From: Crocodylus rhombifer
Taxonomy: Eukaryota > Chordata > Crocodylia > Crocodylidae
Assembly (NCBI GenBank): GCA_038503035.1
Contig: JAVSML010019147.1
Location: 62,001 to 126,000, forward strand
Length of the DNA stretch: 64,000 nt
Direction of reading: 5' to 3'
Below, one piece after another: positions 59,201 to 64,000 of the stretch. The notes beneath the pieces were generated by a model, which saw only the letters and a program-made list of their open reading frames with translations, was not told where the DNA came from and did no database searches. Position 1 is the first letter of the stretch; each line of letters opens with the position of its first letter. The position numbers were made by a program, and so were the translations under genes.

Positions 59201-59610
59201 CCATCTTCAGCTACAGCAACATGGCACGGAACAAAAGCCTCACCGAGGGTCCCCAGGGAATAACCTCACTCTCAGGTGCAGGGCCAGACAGACTGTTCCC
59301 AAGCCACAGCAATGTGGGCCCAGCACTCTGACAAGGACAACAGCCATCCTGGGGTCTGCTCACCCCTTCCACTGTGTGTCCGAGTGGCCCAGCGGGCAGG
59401 ACCCAGTGTGGAAGGGCAGAGAGGCTCGGTGCTGCTGCCTCCAGGAACCCTGCGCTGGCCACAGCACCATGGCAAGGCACCCCCTGCCCACCTGGAAGTA
59501 GCAGTGGCCCTGCTGCAAAACAGCCCAGGTGGTCCTGGTGGTGTGTCTGAGCCCAGGACAGACCCTGGGCTCCAGGTATGCTCCGAAGCATCCAGCATGC
59601 TCAGGCAGCA
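59201..59610. other. GC-rich interior, possible upstream part of the same remnant
   Basis: All six frames are long and overlapping because of base composition. None could be assigned to a known domain. Confidence 0.3.
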
Positions 59611-59871
59611 TGCTGGAGCAGCAGGCGTCCACATCTCCATGGAGGCCCCAGCCTTCAGTTGCTGCAGCACATACTCCTAGATCATGCTCTGAGCTGCTTT
59701 TTTTTACTGCAGTTTTTTTATACTATGAGTTCCCGGTATCTAATTTTGGCACTGCGCTGCAAATATGTAGGGCAGCAAATTATGACTGCGTCCTGCATGC
59801 AGTCTGTGGCACCTCAAAAGGCTTTGAGGCACCACAAACCGCACATTCACACTTGTGGGGACGTGCCCCAA
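59611..59871 (+). mobile_element. Chompy-like transposon terminus
   Basis: It ends CACACTTGTGGGGACGTGCC, close to the right terminus of copy A (CACTCATGGGGACATGCCCC). Just inside is a small hairpin, TGTGGCACCTCAAA with TTTGAGGCACCACA (about 59807-59838). The other terminus was not located. Confidence 0.45.
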
Positions 59872-60180
59872 AAGACTGTCCCTACAAGCCGGTTGGAACC
59901 AGCTGTTATGCTGTGCAGAGACTTGGTGTTAGATAATGTGGATCACTTAAAATATGGCCCCTGTACAAAGCAGACACTTGAGCTCAGAGAGATTGCTGCA
60001 GAATCCATTCCCTAAGCCCTGCCTTGGCCTATTCAGTTGTAAAGGGGCTGCTGACTGTGCTGCAGCTGGGTAGCCATGGACTAGCAGGTATGATGACTGG
60101 CCACTGGGGCACAGCAGCAGAGGAAAATCCTTGAGAAGGTCTGCTCTGAGACAGCACTGATTTCTATCTACCTAGGTACT
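59872..60180. other. No recognised feature
   Basis: Unique-looking DNA. Confidence 0.4.
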
Positions 60181-60335
60181 TACAGCCCCTCTTCACCACA
60201 GTGCCTAGGGACCTCACAGTCATCAATGGATTCCCCCTGACAACAGCCCTGTGCTGTTACCACCACTGTATATGTGGGAAACTGAGGCACAGGAGAGAAC
60301 ATGTGTACCTTGTGGCAGGTACTCAATGCCTGTCT
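60181..60335 (-). mobile_element. MIR/CORE-SINE remnant
   Basis: Tail words (CACCACAGTGCCTAGGGACC, CATCAATGGATT) come first, then TGTGGGAAACTGAGGCACAG, the reverse complement of the MIR CCTCAGTTTCC box. Confidence 0.7.
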
Positions 60336-60695
60336 GCTGTGCCCCAGGCTGCTGGTCCAACAGAGATTGTCAGTCTTTGTTTAGCTGACTGGTCATCTCG
60401 GTGCTGGTCTTATAAGGCATTAACTGCCTTTGATTTCATTAGCCACAACACCTTGCTACCAGCCCTGTAGTCGCTGTGCCCTACCCAGGGTCTTCCTGTT
60501 GTGAATTGTACCTCTCAGGGGCTCGACGTGGCTGGATGGCTGAGTGGAAGGAGGGGCTCTGTTTTTTCATGTTAGAGAAGATGCAGAGGACAGTACTAGG
60601 TTGCTCTCAAGGGTTTCTCAGTATATGGCATTGTACCTTCCCACTGAAGGTAGATCACAGGCTATGGAGAGTGATGGCATGAGGAAGTTTTGGGT
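60336..60695. other. No recognised feature
   Basis: Unique-looking DNA. Confidence 0.4.
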
Positions 60696-60696
60696 G

Positions 60697-61040
60697 TTGA
60701 TCTTAGATTCATAGATTGTGTGGCTGGAAGGGACCTTGGAAGATAGTCGGGTCCAGCCCCCTGCACCAAGCAGGAAAGACAACTGAGAGTCAGGTGACCC
60801 CGGCAAGGTGACTGTCCAGCCTCCTCTTGAAGGTTTCCAGGGTAGGTGATTGCACCACCTCTGGAGGGAGCTTATTCCACAGTCTGGACACCTTGACTGT
60901 AAAGAAGTACGTGTCTGTTACATTTAACTTGATCAGTGACAGTGACTGAATTCTGCAGTACTTAGCAGATATTTGGACTCGGAGGAAAGATAGATGGTCG
61001 GCAAAGATTACAGCAGTCCCTTTCAACTGCAAAAATACTC
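60697..61040 (-). mobile_element. CR1 LINE, 3'-terminal fragment
   Basis: Read on the minus strand, the CR1 protein C-terminus (SRLWNKLPPEVV, then TFKRRLDSHLAG) is open from 61032 to a stop at about 60790. It is followed by the 3' UTR with GACTATCTTCCAAGGTCCCT and a degenerate octamer tail near 60700 (ATCTATGAATCTAAG). This copy belongs to a different CR1 subfamily from the one at 29-31.6 kb. It is strongly 5'-truncated and immobile. Confidence 0.85.
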
Positions 61041-62730
61041 CTGCTTTTTATTACTACTACAATTCACGACCAGTTGGATTCCCAGCTGGGTCTGGATGCC
61101 CAGATTGAAGTACTAGCCATGATTGCTTTTCCCATCTGTGTTGCTAAGATGTAGCAACGGTTCCTTTCTTATGTGACCCTCACCATTTCCCCCCTGCTTG
61201 GCACCTCTGTGTTTTATGACCACAATGTGCTCTGCTTATGGCTGAACCTGAGGGACCACTCAGCAAATTCAGCTAGTGCAGAATGCAGCTGCCTGCATGC
61301 TTTAGTATGTGTATTATACCTCTGCTCCAAGAGCTGTACTGGCTTCCAACTCATTTCCAGATGTAATTCAAAATGATGGGTTTAAACTATATAGCTTTTC
61401 CTATTGGAGAGATACCAGCACAGAGCCCTATAAGGCAAGCTGTCCTTAAGAACGGGGGAGTGCTTGAGCTGGCACTTTCTGTCAACATATCTGTAAGCTT
61501 GGTTTGGAGATGGGATGCTGGACACTGGAATTAACTTGCTCCATTGGACCTACAGGCCTTAGGTCTCTTGATCTCTCAGGCAAATTTCAGAGTCTTTTGT
61601 TTTACCTAGGCTTTCACTGAAGAAGATGAGCTGATTTTCCTCTTTCACTGGCTGAGGTTGAATTCTTTGGTCAGTACTATACTGATGTGTGTGGCCTATG
61701 TAGTCATTCTATGCATATCTAGAGCATAATTAAAGATTGAAGCAAAGGTCCTCAGCCCACCATTGGCGTGGTGAAGGTACGTCCATTTCTATACCCAGCA
61801 GACACAGGGAATAATATATTGAGCATCACACTTGGCTGCCTGTGACTCACCAACCTGAATAACCAGGTTCCCATTTATAGCTCAGTTAATCTTTAGCAGA
61901 AGTCCAGAGCAAGACTTGAACTCATCCTTCTGGACACTGTCATAAGGCACCATAACTGCTGTGCTGCTCTCTCCCAAGCATAATGGAAGCTGCTGCATAT
62001 ACATCAAATGAATGTAGTTTTGAGTCGGGTCCTGCTCTCACCAAAGCACAGCTGCATCAAAGTCAGTGATGTTAAACTGGGATGGGATCCTGTGTTTAAG
62101 ATCAGAGGAAAGGCCTGATACATGCATGCATTTTGCTGTCATTTTTCAGATGGTGGCAGGATGCCTCATCTCTGAAGTCCTTTCTCTGCCACTTCCCATA
62201 TGGCTTTCTATCCCAGCTTCTGCCTGTCATCCACAGCTAACCACAAGTGGTGGCTGTCAGGGAAGGCAGAGAGGCATGGATATGCTGAAGGCTAGGTTTG
62301 GTTTTAACCCTTCCAGGCACTGCCTTTCTCAGCTAGGCATTTCAGTACTTCCCAAGCAAAGATAAACTGATCAAACCAGTCAGTGTCTACACACACAGTG
62401 GCAGAGTCTTAAACAGCGTGTCTGTTCATCTGTGAAGAGGCAAGAAGGGAAATTTGGGAAAGTCCTCAAGCTGCTGAAAGGATCTAGAAACATCTTTTTA
62501 ATAAGAACTGTGAATGCAGTTCCCTCCTGGGCAGCTTGGAATATCTCACCTTTAATTCCTGCCTTGAGAGTGAATCTCTGTGCAACATTGCAATGGCACT
62601 GCCTGACTCGTTGACTTCTCTGACCTACAGTTTTATGCCTTCAGTGCTGTGCAACACTGTGTTATACTTCTACCCTAACTCAGGCACTGTAAGCATTCCC
62701 TGCTCTTAATCCTGCATGTAGCTGGGCAAA
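61041..62730. other. No recognised feature
   Basis: Unique-looking DNA without supported exon. Confidence 0.4.
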
Positions 62731-62735
62731 TTAAT

Positions 62736-62800
62736 GAATTATTGTTATTATTATTAATAAAACTACTACTATTGTTACTACTACTACTACTAATAATAAT
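62736..62800. repeat. Trinucleotide-rich microsatellite
   Basis: ATTATTGTTATTATTATTA, then CTACTACTATTGTTACTACT and TAATAATAA. Possibly the tail of a decayed SINE or LINE. Confidence 0.8.
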
Positions 62801-64000
62801 GTGACTACATGTTCTTGGTTTGCAGGCCATTGCCCATGGCTATGTTTGTCCTGCCCTCCTTTTTTTGTTTATTCCCTGTGTGCTGTTCTGCAATCACTTT
62901 TGAGTTGCCAAACAGTACAGGGAAAACTAGCTATCAAAGGTGCAGGTGGCAAGTGCAAGGGAGAGCGAATTCTGAATTCATTAGCAGTGGAATTTGTGCC
63001 AGAAGTGCTTTGGCACTTGTCCAGGTAAGACGGGGAGACGATGATGGGCAACTTCTTGGGCCAATTGCTGCTTATTTAGAATAGGTGCAATCAAGCTGGA
63101 GAACAAAGAGATTCCAAAAGAGTATTTGCTGAATAGATGTGAAGAACAAGGAAATGTGACGGGCTTGGGATAAGCTCTTGGATGGCACCTGGTGAAAGAC
63201 CCCCCTGTTGGTACTTGTGAGGTCTTTCCCTTCTTAGAGGTAGTTTTATTCACCAAGCTTTTTATTTCCTCACAGTAATTGTCACCTTCAGTGCTCTGGT
63301 TGCTGCTTCATTTTGATATGATATTTGCTTGGTAACCATCAGCCTTCTAGCCTGCAGACAGGGCTCATTTCCTATCAAACTTGCTGACATGCTAGAGAGT
63401 CAGATATGCACACACACCTCAGCCACCAGAGAGCTTTTCCTTAGCAAAACACAGGAGATGAATCAAACCAGCTAAAAGGGAGACTGGGGGCTTCAGAGCA
63501 AACAAATTAATGTGACTGTGAGAGACCAGGGCCTTGTCTTGATGGAAACTGAGATAATGCATCTGACAGCCATCAGTTTGCATAAAAGGAAGATCAGCTT
63601 CAAACCAGCAGTGCTGGGGGAAACAACTTCCCTTTGAAAACTAGCGTCCAAGCAGACACTGCATCTCTGTCCTTCTTTGCTGCTTGGATCCTTCCCGTTG
63701 CAGGCTGCATTGTCTTCACTCTCCTTCCCTTTCTGACGGTACTTGGAGTTGCAGTTGCAGCAGAGGGGCCATTGGGAGAGGCCTATGGGTTCTCTGGATA
63801 TGGCTTTCTCCTTGTTTAGGGCACAAGTCAGTCAGTAGGGTCAAGGTCTCATGCTAGCACTAGTCAGAACATTCTCCCTGCAATGGTATTTTGGCAAAAA
63901 GTTCTGCTTTCCTCAAAGCTGAAACTTTATCTATATTGGTTCAATGAATAGTTCAGCAGGAAGGTATTTGTTTGGGTCTAAGGCAGGAAAAAGAGCGTTT
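62801..64000. other. No recognised feature
   Basis: Unique-looking DNA to the window end. Short frames have no recognisable content. Confidence 0.4.

Noticed and set aside
58716..59501. 261-codon plus-strand open frame
   Set aside because: It is largely antisense to a more protein-like minus frame in GC-rich DNA. Its composition (many W, G, L, Q) and lack of motifs suggest chance.
1..64000. tRNA, rRNA, CRISPR or bacterial operon features
   Set aside because: No cloverleaf-capable segment with A and B boxes, no rRNA-like blocks and no regularly spaced repeats were seen; the sequence is clearly vertebrate nuclear DNA.

Overview
This is vertebrate nuclear DNA, almost all non-coding. Its repeat content points to a sauropsid, most likely a crocodilian, with turtle as the alternative. 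The grounds are CR1 LINEs ending in the ATTCTATG octamer, many decayed MIR/CORE-SINEs with the long reptile-type 3' tail, hAT and Tigger-like MITEs, and a ~450 bp element resembling the crocodilian Chompy MITEs. The species call is inference. No complete host gene, rRNA, tRNA or CRISPR array is supported, and nearly all short ORFs look like chance.

Layout. 1-4 kb: an old minus-strand CR1 runs off the left edge, followed by a decayed Ty3/Gypsy integrase remnant and a TATA-bearing LTR-like block. 4-12 kb: unique DNA with MIR copies, a pair of related unclassified repeats, a perfect 31-bp-arm hairpin and a Tigger-like MITE. 12-25 kb: a 3' CR1 fragment, a GA microsatellite, an 83-bp minisatellite and long unique stretches. 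25.69-26.08 kb: the only clear CpG-rich block, holding an NRF1-type motif and good splice donors on both strands; this is the best candidate promoter and first exon. 28.9-31.6 kb: a TG repeat, then the largest element, a 5'-truncated CR1 with a 569-codon reverse transcriptase ORF damaged by two frameshifts and one stop. 32.4-32.7 kb: a long imperfect inverted repeat. 35-45 kb: CR1/L3, MIR, RTE-like and hAT remnants, including a hAT MITE inserted in a MIR. 44.3-56.1 kb: hairpin-rich DNA transposon remnants, including two copies of one family in opposite orientation 11 kb apart, and a composite of two hAT MITEs sharing a single 8-bp target-site duplication. 58-60 kb: a decayed coding-like minus-strand segment next to a Chompy-like terminus, perhaps a Harbinger remnant. 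60.7-61.0 kb: another CR1 3' end.

There is no gene network to describe. The window reads as an intergenic or large-intron landscape shaped by several layers of transposition. The observations most worth a second look are the CpG block with opposed donors, the composite hAT insertion, the two near-perfect hairpins associated with MIR copies, the 32.5-kb inverted repeat, and the paired Chompy-like copies.
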